DNA of 64,000 nucleotides from the NCBI GenBank assembly GCA_030762175.1, contig CM060833.1, positions 156,113,501-156,177,500 on the forward strand, written 5' to 3'. This DNA is from Metallyticus violacea (lineage: Eukaryota; Arthropoda; Insecta; Mantodea; Metallyticidae). The notes under the pieces were generated by a model. That model had not been told where the DNA came from, ran no database searches, and saw only the letters and a program-made list of their open reading frames with translations. A program made the position numbers and the translations under genes. This document shows positions 1-11,447 of the stretch, one piece after another. Position 1 is the stretch's first letter. Each line of letters starts with the position of its first letter.

Positions 1-1980
1 TTACACGGTGGCTTTAAAAATACGACTGTATGTCTATTCTTAATATCTACAACGTTCAGTTTGAAACCAATTGAAAAAAAAAAACAAAAAAAAAAAAAAC
101 GATAAATATTTTATATAATTAACGGAGTCACCAAATGAACTATATTTGAATTTCTTACCTTCACGTTATAGCAATATCCTTCTAGGCTCTAATGAGTAAC
201 TGCAAACTTAGAATTCACATTGCTTAAGATGTACCTTCCAAACATCCAGCTCTGCTACAAAAGATTAACTATTTTGTACATTTGGACTATATTTTTATTT
301 TGACCTTGCAAATGCCAGCTTATTTTGTTGAAATGTACCGAAATATCGGTAAAAATATATCGCATCTTAACCATTGTTCATACTCCAGTTTTTTAATTTC
401 GATCCCTTGAAAATTGGGGGAAAATACTGCAATTAACAATGTGGAAAAATGCAATACTATTGCACATATGCATTGCTTTTTATAATTAAACATGTATTAC
501 AAGGAGTGACTTAAAAAAACAGAAGCATTAACGCGACTAAACCACCTGACCTGTGTGGAAGAGCAGGTGCTTCTAAAGCTCTCCAATAGTTTACGACATT
601 TTGTTTTAATATTTCTTGGATGAGACTAATTTTGTTCACAGTTTGAATGCACATATCCATTATATTACTCTATTGCGTGTTCTTATGAATTAATAAATGA
701 TACAATGTAATTTTTTAGGCAAACCCTGATACTTCAACTATTTTAATATCCTACCTCTCCAATCATGTTTGAAGCCCATCTGTTGCTAATAGTAACAGCC
801 ATTTTAAACCCTAGATCTTTTCCATTGCACTTTTCAAGGCCTTCGCTAGTTTTATTTTTCTTCAAAGTAATTAAATCAAGCAAATAACCCTCATTAATTC
901 ATATAAATACGGTTACTTTGCTTTGCAATTTCTATCAGTGCTTTCTTGCTTTCGTTTAATGCGAGTAAGTTATAAACTGGTTAATTTTGGTTTCGAGTTT
1001 TGTATCAATTAATTTTGCAATCTTCCTAACCACCTCTGACCTATGAATAATTGGTGTATACAGTATTTCAGGAACATTGTTTAAGTAGTATTTACAAATT
1101 TGCTTTCTGTGAAAGGCTTCATCAATTTTCTAATCTTCCGAGATAGCCAGAAAGTGTTTTCTATTAAAAATTTGGATACTTGTGTTGGTTTAGTTTGCAT
1201 TTTATTTATTTTTCTTACATCTTAGTATGCATTTGCCAGAAATAATATCATGATAGTATTCATATATTAAGTACACTATAGAAGAGAAGTGACATATTTC
1301 GTCAAAATACGTATGCACGACAGTTTTATACATTGCTTCAAAATAAGTTTTTAGAACATATCTAACTCATTTGCAATTGTATGAAAGTATTTGTGACACG
1401 AAATTAAATATACTGTAAGATACTCTTAAGATTCTGAGGGCAAATTAATTCCCATTATCAGAAAATCGATATTTCTCTTCTCATAGGAATAGATACACAC
1501 AAATATAAATAGTAAAATAAAAGTGTGTAAGAAATGCACTGGACACCAGTACAATTTCTATCTGAAACCGGTGAATAGCATTTTAATACTTTAGAGTTAA
1601 AGATTAACTGGAAATAATAGAAGTAGTGGCTGGTATTCAGCAATTAGGAATTAGTTGAAGGGAATGTAGTTTTGTTATTTTTATTTTAGTAAACTTCTAA
1701 TTGTAACCTAGGTACGAATATCATCTGAAAATTAATAATATAAGAATGTAATTTGTAATTTAAAAATAAAGTGTAAGAATTTGCAATACATATCCCGGTG
1801 TAAGAAACAAAGTATCGGGTGCAGTATTTAAGATTTTTGTTATTTATTATTATTTTTCTTCTCATTCATTGTTAAAAGTATGTTTCTACGACTATTTTCT
1901 TGCTTGAAAGACGTTATGATAAGTTTGAACACTCCGAACAACTTATAACGCCAGTTTACTGGAACTCTTACGCGTAAAAT
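1..1980. other. Unassigned AT-rich DNA
   Basis: AT-rich sequence with an A-rich run near positions 76-102 and no recognisable gene, transposon or RNA. The only frame of note is a 61-codon minus-strand frame at 1458-1643 with low-complexity content, which I do not regard as a gene. Confidence 0.5.
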
Positions 1981-2300
1981 TGAGCGGTGTGGCTAAGGTG
2001 GTTACATATTAGCGAGTTATGGGTCCAAATCCTCCTATCTTGGTTTATCCTGGTCACTGGGATGGAAGTTTCCGCTCTCCTATAACATATAACTTTACTC
2101 CATAGCTCTCGTTGCGTCTGGAGGGTTCTACCTCAGACCTGGAAGCTGTTTTATGTCCTAGAATCGCGGTCATTAGCTTCTGGCAGCCCCTTGTTTCCCT
2201 CATCTGGTCCCTTCTTCCTTCCTTACTTTGACAAGGTACAAAAGCTCATTAGCACACATGTCTGAGGAGGTGGGCAAGCTATATGACTACTACTAATAGC
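1981..2300 (+). mobile_element. tRNA-headed SINE-like repeat (type E)
   Basis: The left end has an A-box-like stretch (GGCTAAGGTGGTTA near 1991) and about 35 bases later a B-box-like GGGTCCAAATCC. This is the spacing of an internal RNA polymerase III promoter in a tRNA-derived SINE. The body is richer in GC than its surroundings and ends in a short ACT-rich tail (about 2286-2296). That tail lies directly against the mariner remnant that follows. No second copy occurs in the window, so the family assignment rests on the promoter boxes alone. Confidence 0.4.
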
Positions 2301-2304
2301 AGGT

Positions 2305-3517
2305 TTAGACTACAAACTGCTATTTGACTGTTTTCGCTATGACCGTTAGTTGCCGAGCTACAGCTGCTGAAGTGAGCACATGCATAAGCTGTTTGTAGAT
2401 TAGTGACAGAGCTTGAAGATTAACGTATACGTGTGAAATTTTGCTACAAGCTTGGGAAAACTTTTACAGAGACGTTTCCATTGCTTAGCCAAACATAAGG
2501 GGAGGACTGTAAGAATCACACGCAGTGCTACGAGTGGTTTAAGCGTTTTGAACACGGCAGAATGTCCGTCAGTGAGGATCTCAGGCCTGGACGACCTTCC
2601 ACATCAACAGATGATGACCATGTCAAGAGAGTTCGTGCTGTAATTCGTGTATTAACTGTTCGAGAAGTTTCTCACGAAGGGTACATCAGCACAGGATCAT
2701 GCCATCAAATTTTGAATGGCAAACTTGAGTTGCATCGTATCAGTGCAGAATTAATGCCGTTTTTGTATAATTACGGTCAGAAACAGACTCATGTTGAACT
2801 CAGTCAGGAACTGCTTGCCACTACAAATGGCAATGAAAACTTCCTTAAGACAGGAGATGAGACGTCGGTTTATGGCTATGATGTTGAAAATAAGGTGCAA
2901 TCGTTGCAGTGGGTGAACAAAGTGTTTCCTTGTCCAAAAAAAAAAAAAAAAAAAAAATGCATGAGTCGGTGAAAGATCAAGGTGGTTGTGGTTGTATTTT
3001 TTACTGCAAAGGTATTATCCATCAGGAATTTGTATCAGGTGGTTAGCGGTAAACAAGCAAGTATACCAGGAAAGTTTAGCATGTTTGAGGGATGCTATGC
3101 GCAGCAAGAGGCATGAATTGTGGAAAAAGCAGATTTGGGTGTTGTACCATGACAATGCGCCAGTTCACGGATTGCTCCTTGTCCGCAGCTATCTGGCAAA
3201 ACATCAGACTCCCATTGTGCCACCCTGTTCTCCGGAACTAGCCCCAGCAGACTTTTTCCTGTTTCCCAAACTTAAAACCACTTTTAAAGGACGTCGTTTA
3301 CAAACCATAGAGGAGATTCAGAACAATGCGACAAGAAACTTGCGTGCCATCCCAAAAAGTGCCTTCCAGAATGCTTTCCAAAAATGGAAGAAACTTTGGG
3401 AACGATGTATTGTCAGTAAAGGAGACTAATTTGAGAGGAGCAGCGCTTAAAATGTTGCACAATTAGCAATAAAGATGTTATAGCAAAAGTTCGGTCTTTT
3501 TTGAACACGCCTCATAC
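2305..3517 (+). mobile_element. Mariner element, subfamily B, 5' end lost
   Basis: A mariner DNA transposon recognised from its transposase remnant. The right end looks like a mariner terminus (GTTCGGTCTTTTTTGAACAC near 3490-3509, then GCCTCATA). The matching inverted repeat is not found on the left. Recognisable mariner leader sequence begins abruptly after the SINE-like repeat at about 2300, so the 5' terminus was probably lost. The element cannot be mobile as it stands because it lacks one terminus and has a broken gene. Confidence 0.8.
2434..3429 (+). pseudogene. Broken mariner transposase (subfamily B)
   Basis: Degenerate gene for a DD34D mariner transposase, the nuclear enzyme that cuts and pastes its element at TA sites. 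Visible parts in order are WFKRFEHGRMSVSEDLRPGRPST (DNA-binding region and linker), QKQTHVELSQELL, GDETSVYGYD with the first catalytic Asp, YHDNAPVH with the second, and SPELAPADFFLFPKLK with the third. The usual Trp after GDET is Ser. Only 32 residues separate the second and third Asp instead of 34, so two codons are missing. An A-run at about 2937-2957 has expanded within the coding sequence and shifts the frame. Further shifts and stops occur near the N-terminus. Family identity is sure; function is lost. Confidence 0.85.
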
Positions 3518-4215
3518 ACTGGTAAAGTGCTCAGTAAGTTGATACTTGGATTCAGTTCAGTAGCGACGGGGGATGGCTTGCTAGTAGGATTTTGGAGACA
3601 CATAAAATCAAATCAAATATAAAATGGAGTGAGCGTAGAATACGGTGACAGTATTAACAACGTGAAATATTTTCCACCACATATAATAATTTTAAATTCA
3701 GCGCGATTTTGTTTAGAAATGACGAAACTCACAAGATTTTCATAATATTCAGAATTACCCTTGAACTTTAAGGAGAAATTAATCGCAAAGATATGTACTT
3801 CGCGAAATTGTTATTTCAATGTCTTTGTCGATAGATTTTAATTTTGAGTAAGAAATTCTTCTGGAAAGAATCCAGGACTGTCACTCCTATAAGTAAGAAT
3901 TAGACGTTCACACGTATATTGGGGGAGATATTGGCATCTTGCCAGTTGTCAGGCAGATTGTACAAGTGAGATCTGATACGTTGCTTTCTTTTTCCACTCT
4001 TACTTTGGAACTTTTTCAGTGTAAAATGGTTTGCTGACTTTATTGCTTTAGATGTGTTTGCTCGTATATATAAGGCGTATTTCTTATCAACATATTTATA
4101 TTAGCTTAGCTGTTAGATCAGTAGATAAAGATAAATTTCTCTTCATTTTCTTATATTTGTCTTCGTCTCCTGTGTTATTCTTTTATAATAAATAAGTGCA
4201 GATATTTTTTTCTTG
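3518..4215. other. Unassigned intergenic DNA
   Basis: AT-rich sequence between a mariner remnant and the tail of a LINE. No gene, RNA or repeat recognised. Confidence 0.4.
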
Positions 4216-4259
4216 GCATGCTTCACTTTATTTTATTATTTATTTATAGCACTTAAAAC

Positions 4260-5350
4260 TAATACCTTAGATTTAGAACACGGGGGGTTTGCTGGAGTTT
4301 TGTCAACCCCCCGCACAAGGATTATTGTGAAACTCCATAGGAAGAGGCTCTCACTATTTTCCAAAATCTATTCCTTGAACAAGTTGCAGTATTTTGGTCC
4401 CAATGTCAGCGTCCGTTACCACGATTTTCCTGCTTATAGAAAATTAGATCAATTTTTTGTTACCAGGAATGGGCTATTAAACAGAATCTGCGAAGCAGTC
4501 TCATCATTCTATTTGCACACTCTGTAAATGGGTTCATCTTTATAGAATCCCACTTTACGCAGATGTTTTCTGAAGTCACCATGTTCAGCAATTAGCGCAA
4601 CTATGAGGCAAGAGTGTTATTTGCGCACAGGACCAATTTCCTAGCCTGTTTTGGGTCAGGATAGGTTTGCTAACTAAATTTGTGCTTATCTCCAAACCCT
4701 GCTTTAGCTCGATAATAACAGTAGGTGTTTTGATTCCAACGGCTGATTCAGGGCCAAACATTCTTTAGTGCCAACCGATCTGCTTTTCGCTTCCAGAAAC
4801 GCCCCGATGACCTGGCACCCACCCCAGTTCAAACCAGAGCAGTCAGGGCATTCTAGCAACCCCATACCAGTTTGGATTTTACTTGGTTGGAAAGAAGTGC
4901 TTTTGAAAGACTATCTGTTAGGATGAGAATTCGTTTACCATGGTATCCTTTTCCAAATTGTTTACGATAGCAACCCACTTCTGCCTGAAATATTGTGCAA
5001 TATTTCTCAAGAATTATACACGAGTTGTCATATCCTTTTTCAGGCATAGTTCCTTTCGTCCAATCTTCCCAAGAGCTGAGAGATGTTTTAAATGGAGGGA
5101 GAAAACAATATTAAGATTCATGAGGTCGGATCTCATGCTCAATACTGAAATATCCAGGGAATGTAGAATGGATGTGCATCCATTTGTTACACAGTTACTT
5201 CTCCAAATCCCTCTGCTTCAGTATACAGTAAACGTAGCTTGCGCTTGAAAATAGATGCCCTCCTCGCAAAGTATCCTGTGCAATGGTTGGAGTGCTCTAG
5301 AGGCCCCCATAGAACGCTAATCTCTGTAGCCAGGTACATTTGGCTGCTGT
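4260..5350 (-). pseudogene. LINE ORF2 3' part: RT thumb, RNase H, C-terminus
   Basis: Read on the minus strand with several frameshifts. First comes a thumb region (WLQRLAFYGG near 5330). Next is an RNase H domain with TIFQAEV, the core block KRILILTDSLSKAL and LSNQVKSKLVW (about 4853-5000). Then FGPESAVGI follows, and finally LRKHLRKVGFYKDEPIYRVC with a Cys-containing tail near 4510-4560. RNase H normally removes the RNA strand during target-primed reverse transcription. Stops and shifts occur roughly every 50-100 bases, so this is an old dead copy. The plus-strand frames over this span are shadows. Confidence 0.75.
4281..4313. repeat. G/C-rich hairpin in LINE 3' region
   Basis: A perfect 9-bp inverted repeat, CGGGGGGTT and AACCCCCCG, with a 15-base loop in otherwise AT-rich sequence. 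It lies in the 3' region of the LINE remnant. Stem-loops near LINE 3' ends can be recognised by the element's own reverse transcriptase, but a role here is only inferred. Confidence 0.5.
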
Positions 5351-6306
5351 ATTATGTAACCTGAGTCTTCCGGGTGTAAGGCCGTGGTCCAATGGGATTC
5401 TTCTCCTTCATCTTCCCAGGCATTTCGTCCACGACTGCGGTGGACAATTTCAGTGTTGTAGTCGCCGTTGTCTTCTTGAAGGCGAGGCATTTACTGACTC
5501 ATTGTTGGAATTAACAGCATTATATACGATAGGAGTGCCTGTGGAACTGAGCTCTGATTGGTTCACTTGGTTCAGAGTCTTGGATCTAGCCAGGAGCTCC
5601 TGGGCCTGGCCAGCGGAGTGTTAGTTAATTACTGATTGATTGATTTATTTTAAGGACGCTCTTTAACAGCTCAGGTCATCAGCGTCCCATTCAACTCAGG
5701 GCGTGAAACGGCCGACAAATTTTGCTCAGAGGCCTCTCATTCAGGCTTGAGGTTCTTTTTCGTGCCGCAAATGTACGACACGGGACCCACGGCTTTACTT
5801 CCCTTCCGAAGGAAGCCATACTTAGGATTTTTACGCCCGAAAAAATCCATCGGTCCTGGCCGGGTTCGAACCCGCGTTTTGGGTATAGGAGGCAAGTATG
5901 GTAACCACTACACCACCAGGACCGACATTTAGTTAGTTAATTACGGCGACCACCCCACTGAAGATATAAATTCCATCACTTACACTTAGATTCTGCTCGA
6001 GGCTTGTCAAGGTCAGGACCTAGCCCACCCCTGTTCGTCTCACGCTCTTTTAGTGTGCGTCCACTAACCTCAGGTGACTTCGGCGGTACCAGACGCCACT
6101 TCTCGTACTTCACTACCCGCTTCTTAGAGCAGACGTAGGGGAGGCGTTCCACTTTGGACGATAGTCACTGGATGGGCGGAGGAGGGGCCCATATAAAAAA
6201 ATCCACCGCAGTCGTGGACGAAACATCTGAGAAGATGGGGAAGAATCCCATTGGGCTATGGCCTTCCAGCCCGGAAGACGCAGTTCACATGATTGACACC
6301 AGTCAT
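5349..6306. mobile_element. Element with ~100-bp inverted termini inserted in the LINE
   Basis: The left end (about 5349-5450) and right end (about 6205-6306) are imperfect inverted copies of each other. They share the TCTTCCGGG block, CCCATTGGGATTCTT-type sequence and a hairpin of GTCCAC/GTGGAC around CGACTGCG. The block interrupts the LINE between its reverse transcriptase and its RNase H parts, so it arrived after the LINE. Its interior carries a later SINE-B and no recognisable transposase. It could be a non-autonomous DNA transposon or two inverted copies of one repeat. The same GACCACGGCC...GGAA signature also occurs in the repeats at 20416 and 60299. Confidence 0.55.
5633..5932 (-). 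mobile_element. SINE-B copy with perfect 12-bp duplication
   Basis: A full-length minus-strand SINE-B. The head reads TGGTGTAGTGGTTACC (A box) and GGTTCGAACCC (B box), like tRNA-Val. The body contains GGGCGTAAAAATCC and a long GC-rich segment. The tail is AATAAATCAATCA-like. It is flanked by perfect copies of TTAGTTAATTAC at 5621-5632 and 5933-5944, proving retrotransposition into the inverted-repeat element. It is the youngest of three stacked insertions here. Confidence 0.92.
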
Positions 6307-6344
6307 GAAAGCCCACGTTCTACAATTAATTACCTGTTATAGTT

Positions 6345-6875
6345 GTTTGTAATGTTTCCGCCCCCAGACAATGGGGGTAATATATCTAGCACCTTGCCTT
6401 TGCAACATATAGCCAGTGGCTGTTAGTTGTTACAGTCTCTAGGTTTCTTCCATAGTACATTTGAAGGTTACAAGAAACCACCTGGCTCTATGGAGATGTC
6501 AATATGATCAGGTCAGCTTCTTATGCAGTATAAGACCTTGATATTTAACTGACTCAGAATTTTCCTGGATTGAATTTCTAGATTTAAATTTCCTAGGACT
6601 TTAAGATCGTTCTTGTCAGTAAAAAGAACAGCTGTTTTGATAGGACTGATAGAAAGACCCTCCTGCGTGCGCCAGTTTTGAATTTTTCTAAGCCCACAGT
6701 TCATCATGTATTGGGAACCCCCCCCCCAAAACAGCGTTATTTCTTCCGCGTGTGTACAGTCTACAAGGAAAACTATTTTATTCCTCATTGAGTGTTCATT
6801 TATGTCCCTTGTGGTCACAAAGAATCTGCTTGTGTTGTCAGGAAATAATTTCAAGAGAAATTCGAAGCTGTTCAA
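6345..6875 (-). pseudogene. LINE reverse transcriptase fragment
   Basis: The minus strand encodes RKIQNWRTQEGLSISPIKTA followed by VLFTDKNDLKVL, the segment after the YADD catalytic loop of R1/LOA/I-type reverse transcriptases (compare W...EGLSVNP.KT). The YADD block itself is unrecognisable, replaced around a C-homopolymer at about 6720-6727. Further along, TPIVWGRKHYKQL near 6340-6380 resembles the thumb block. Together with the RNase H part on the other side of the insertion, this is one broken ORF2. Confidence 0.7.
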
Positions 6876-6890
6876 GTTTTAAAATTTTTT

Positions 6891-7437
6891 AAATAAATTC
6901 TGAAACAGTAATTGTTGAGAAACAAAAATAAGAGTGCTGTGGCGACAGAAGGAACATTATATCACGTGACTAATGCTTGGAGAAGTCCTGTGCAATTTTC
7001 TCAGGAAACGAACATTTTTCGCCCTTCTGCAAGTGACTACAACATTACATACGTTAAAACTAGTTCACTTACTTAAATCAGTAACCCCAAAGCCAGAAGT
7101 AGATTTTATGATTAAATTTTTACAAAATATATGATGAAGAAATTGATTCCAACCTCATTCCTTTTTCCGACGAAAAACTTGTCACTTATGTAAACATGTT
7201 CATGCAAAACTAATAAAGCTGGCATTCTGAGAAGGCTAATATGCTGCACGAAGAAATCCTTCATGATCATAAATAGGATTAATCGTTTTAACTAATCATC
7301 TTTGTTTCATAAACTCTTGAGAGAATTCGTTTTGTTTTTGTTTTGTTTTTTCCCCATCGGAACTCTATGATGCCACTATAGTCAATGTATCTCTGCAAAA
7401 AATTTACTTACTAAGTGTCCAAACATTGAGTTTTAGC
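6891..7437. other. Unassigned AT-rich DNA
   Basis: AT-rich sequence upstream of the truncated LINE. Nothing recognised. Confidence 0.4.
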
Positions 7438-8230
7438 AAATAATATCTCAAGAGGGTCTCAGATTGCCGATAAATTCATTAAGTGGAAAGCTCATACCTT
7501 CTAGTGATATTTGTTAGGACTCTTTCAGAATAAAATTAAATTTTAAATATAATTCTCGTAACTTGGCTTACAATATTGTAATAATTTATACAATTATATT
7601 ACGAATACTTAACCTTTTCAAGTCATCTAGCAACAGACGAATGTCAATTGTCAGTAATGCGAATATATCATGAATGGAGTAAGAATAAAACTAATAAATA
7701 TTTTCAATTCGCGCACGGGTTATTAACAATTGTATAAAATGTGTTATTTACGTAAGAATACCTACCTATTCAGAAACAGTGAGAATGAAATAGACAAAAG
7801 TCGACTATTACAATCGCTAAATATGTACCGTTAAATTTACTGATACCAACTGAGATATAACTAAAACATAGAAAACGTTTTACCATTCTGAACAACGTGT
7901 TTATTAAGATTTATGGCTGCTTAGGCAGATATTGTTACATCATTTATAAAATAATTTCTTACTGAATACACAAAAACAAGTGCTTGAGTGAATACGCCTT
8001 AAGTTAGTTAAAATTATTGAAAACTGAAAATACGGAAAAAGTTGTAAGGAATTATATAGTGGAGGTGTAGAGTTGGCTTCTCTGACCACAAGACAAATGC
8101 ACGTCGCGTGATAAAACGGGTTTGATAATTTTTTTTCGATAATTTCACTGCTACGTTCGGCTATGATTAGTCAAAATTCAGAATGTTGTTTCGTTTCATT
8201 GGTCGATTTTAAGATGACGTCACATGCGTG
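7438..8230 (+). mobile_element. Diverged copy of palindromic-ended repeat (MITE-1b)
   Basis: Aligns in pieces, same orientation, with the better defined element at 12007-12586. The block CACAAGACAAATGCACGTCG at about 8088 and the TTTCATTGGTCGATTTTAAG block at about 8194 are essentially identical between copies, while the intervening AT-rich parts differ. No coding potential. The right part contains an inverted CCAAT (ATTGG) and a perfect TGACGTCA at 8215-8222. Its ends are less clear than in the second copy. Confidence 0.65.
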
Positions 8231-8908
8231 AAATAGTTAATGTTATCAATAATATTTTTCCCCGATCTAACCCTCTGTGATTATGGATGAAATAAGTGCA
8301 AAAAATAGTATTTTATTAGAGTTCAACTGCACACTCTTGTTTGCGCTGAACAGGAAGTACAAGCTCATGAGCTCCCCACTCACGTTTAACAGATAATTCG
8401 CTAATATGTAAATTCTGTCTTCCTCGTCTCTCACTAGTTCCCTTACACAATGTTTCTTAAAGGAAATTAAAGTATAGATATCCCATTGCAAGTCGAGATG
8501 TATTCACCCGACGTGTGTCAGATTGCAGCGCGGCTGTTAACAACTTAGAAGACTAGGTTTCGATCCCCTTCCGTATGTTGAGCGGTTACAAAAAATAAAA
8601 CACTGTAAAATAAAAATGAGAGATCCGAGCATTCACATTATTTCAACAATTCATCAAAGTTCTGCTCCTGATCATACATCTTAGACGATGCAACTATTCA
8701 AACAACGAATAAAGTAATTAATTAATTCCCATTTTGGTTTGAGACTTTGCTCATTAGCCTGTCCCTCATATCATCATGTTCTCAGTCACCTAATTCATTA
8801 CAGAGCTTTTTATTAAATTTATATTTATACTACGTTAATTCACCTCTATTCGCTCGTGAAAAAAATTTCCTCTATTTATTTCTTAACTTTGGAAGTGTTT
8901 TTTTTAAT
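8231..8908. other. Unassigned; one weak tRNA-like patch
   Basis: A 74-codon minus-strand frame at 8267-8491 resembles nothing I know. Near 8523-8565 a GCGGCTGTTAACAACTTAG stretch followed by GGTTTCGATCCC could be a very decayed SINE head, but no SINE body follows. Confidence 0.35.
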
Positions 8909-9183
8909 TAGTGTTTAACGCCCATGTTTTTACAACTGAGGCACCACAGACGGTAGACGCTGATGATACATGAGATGAAATGATGAACTGGGAAAGCACA
9001 TTTTTTAAACGAATGAAACGTTTCAGGCCTAAGTTTAGGGTACCTTCCCGGCATTTGTCACTTATGAGGACTGAGGAAAATGTGCAAAAAACCTCAGTCA
9101 GGGAGGAAGGTTCTGCTGGGATTCGATCCCCAGACCTCCCGCTCACGAGTTCGCGCCTTAACGACCTCGGCCACCCATGGCGG
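8909..9183 (-). mobile_element. SINE-A copy
   Basis: Near full-length. On the minus strand it opens with TGGCCGAGGTCGTTAAGGCG, an A box like Ser/Leu tRNAs, and has GGGATCGAATCCC as B box. It ends with GGGCGTTAAACAC. The two overlapping 68- and 80-codon frames here are artefacts of the repeat. Confidence 0.9.
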
Positions 9184-10318
9184 TGAGCTGCTTTGAAAAG
9201 CAGTGTCAGTATTATTTCCTAACTACAAGCAGCATATTAAACCTTTCATTCAGCGATGTATTTCAAAATAAAACATATAATTGACCATTTGCTTTTTATG
9301 AGCGTGGCTGATAAATAATTTAAAGAAATAAATTAAAACATTTTGTGAGCACCTGCCTTCATGAATCATAATTTCTTTATAACATTTATGCTTTATACTC
9401 TTAAAAGAGAGCCATTTGAACACATAGAACATCCTGCCGATTGTGAGTAGACACCAGAATTTATAAGCACTAAAACCGGAATGAAGTTATGTTTGCATTC
9501 GACTGTGGACAACAGGTCAGGGTGCAATACCTATGAACTATCCTCTCCCATTACGCCTGTCAATCAAATCTTGTTTACATGCAGGGAGGTTGTTCATATA
9601 TTGTGTTTGAGTGTACTAACTTGATGCTAAGTGCTCAAGAATTCTGAGGTCTACATAGGAGCCAATTGCTGTAACATATGCTACCCCAACGACAAGTTAT
9701 TTCGAAATTTTCAGTTGTTTTCTAACGTCTATAAATGTTAGACATGAACATAGTAAGAATTATTGATACTTGAATCTTTTCTTGTACTGGCCGATCAGAT
9801 TCAGTAAATTAACACATAATTAAAATAATAACGAAGAAATGAAAGACAGCAAAACTTTAAAACAATAACGAAGACATCGGAACATATTGCAAAATAATCC
9901 GGTGTATCGACCACAGTTGCTTGAAGGTTCTTTATAGCGACTTCATTTCAACCTTCGCGTTTCGCAATTCTTGTGAAAGTTGCTTGCTATTCACCTGACA
10001 TGCTTTTAGAGATTCCGTGGCGAAACAACTGCATGCGGAATAGCGGTTTATGGCGATGCCAGGATTACTGTAGTGTTGTGTAAGGAAGAGAAATGCAATC
10101 CCCAGAGAGCAATAGTGCCTCACGCTTCGTGAATACGGGATCTTGTGACTTCAGCTCTGCGTGACAAATTGCACAGCTAGCCATTTAATTAGAGGCAGAG
10201 GAATATTGTCAAGTGCACATCGCTGCAGACATGCGAAACTCTGGATCGAATGCTTCTTTTCTTGCGTCCTGTATTTTCTCATTTAAGCAATGCCGTCAAC
10301 AAGCCATGTTTTTTTTAA
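9184..10318. other. Unassigned DNA with a short Cys-containing frame
   Basis: No recognised gene. A 39-codon minus-strand frame at 10065-10184 begins MASCAICHAEL, with a CxxC-H start like a zinc-binding motif, but it stops soon and has no visible partner. Confidence 0.35.
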
Positions 10319-10561
10319 TAGTGTTTAACGCCCGTTTTTACTACTGAGCCACCACAGGCGGTGGACATTGATGATACACGAGATGAAATGATAAATTGGA
10401 AGGAAAGTTCCAGACCTAAGTTTAGGGCATTTGCCACGTATGAGGACTGGGGAAAACCTGGAAAAAAACCTCAGTCAGGGAGGACGGTTCTAGCGGGATT
10501 CGAACCCCAGACCTCTCGCTCATGAGTCCGCGCCATAACGACCTCTGCCATCCGTGACGGT
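10319..10561 (-). mobile_element. SINE-A copy
   Basis: Slightly shortened in the middle, with the GGTACC block missing. Both promoter boxes are visible, with B box GGGATTCGAACCCC read on the plus strand. AACAAGCC flanks it at 10298-10305 and 10562-10569 as the likely remnant of a target-site duplication. Confidence 0.9.
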
Positions 10562-11415
10562 AACAAGCCTGTGTAGCGAATCCAGTTTTAAGAACTGTTA
10601 AAAGCGTTTTAAAAATATAACTAAGATTTCGTTGCTTTCACACGTTTTGTTACACATTTCAACAAAATACGATACAACTCTAAAATTGAGAGCATTTGTT
10701 AACATTAATGAAAATGTGGCGTTTATAAAGTCTCTGTGGACCCCAAATTGTATTTATAATGCTACCAGAGTCACACCGTCTAGCATCCCTTTTCCAACGC
10801 GGCGCCCGCGTGCCCCTTGTCGCTTGCGATGCCCTTTTAAGGCGTCCTTCGCAGCTAGTTTCCAAATAAAAATTTTTATTACTGTTAAGTAATTTTTTCT
10901 TTTTATTTCTCATTTGAATAAAGATTTTTACTTTTCGCTTTAAAAGCACCGTCTTCAAGCTTAGGAAATTTGTTATTCTGCAAAATAGCCCGCCTCCTTA
11001 TGATTCGATGTATTGCAGTGCCATAATCCACCTGTTATGACAGAGTTTCACCAAGACGACAATGGGACACCCAATTTTCCCTCAAATTAACTTTAATCTC
11101 AACAAAGCTGTGTCGCAAACCTTGAATAAACGATTCATAACAGTCTTACAATAGAAATGTTCCAAGTTCCTTACTTTCAGTATTATTTGTGTGCTTGCGA
11201 AATACGTTTTGAGACCAAGTGTTGTGATAAATTGGACATTTTCTTAAAATGGCAAAAAAGTATAGTTTTAACAGTGACAGGGAGAATCAGTATTGCTTTA
11301 GTGGAAACAAAGGAAAACCCATGTGTTTATTGCGTAATGCTAGCGTCTCTGTTAATAAAAGAAGTAACGTAGAGCGACATTTTTTGAATGAAAAATAGAA
11401 TTTAATATATTTTGA

Positions 11416-11447
<32 letters not shown>

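Larger units (their letters stand above)
4216..6890 (-). mobile_element. Non-LTR retrotransposon (R1/LOA/I-like), split by an insertion
   Basis: A minus-strand LINE remnant whose reverse transcriptase part (about 6345-6875) and RNase H plus C-terminal part (about 4260-5350) lie in the correct order but are separated by about 1 kb of foreign sequence with inverted ends. The 3' end appears to finish in an A/T-rich tail (ATAAATAAATAATAAAATAA read on the minus strand, about 4218-4250). The 5' end is truncated within the reverse transcriptase. A downstream RNase H domain points to the R1, LOA, I or Jockey-like lineages; I cannot choose among them. Confidence 0.75.

Noticed and set aside
4213..5624. 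Plus-strand frames as genes
   Set aside because: They are shadows of a minus-strand LINE remnant or of the inserted element.
8519..8590. SINE head from GGTTTCGATCCC
   Set aside because: No matching body or second copy; the similarity is limited to one box.
10680..10958. Opposite-strand frames of 86 and 92 codons
   Set aside because: Both depend on the same GC-rich patch and mirror each other; neither has a recognisable motif.
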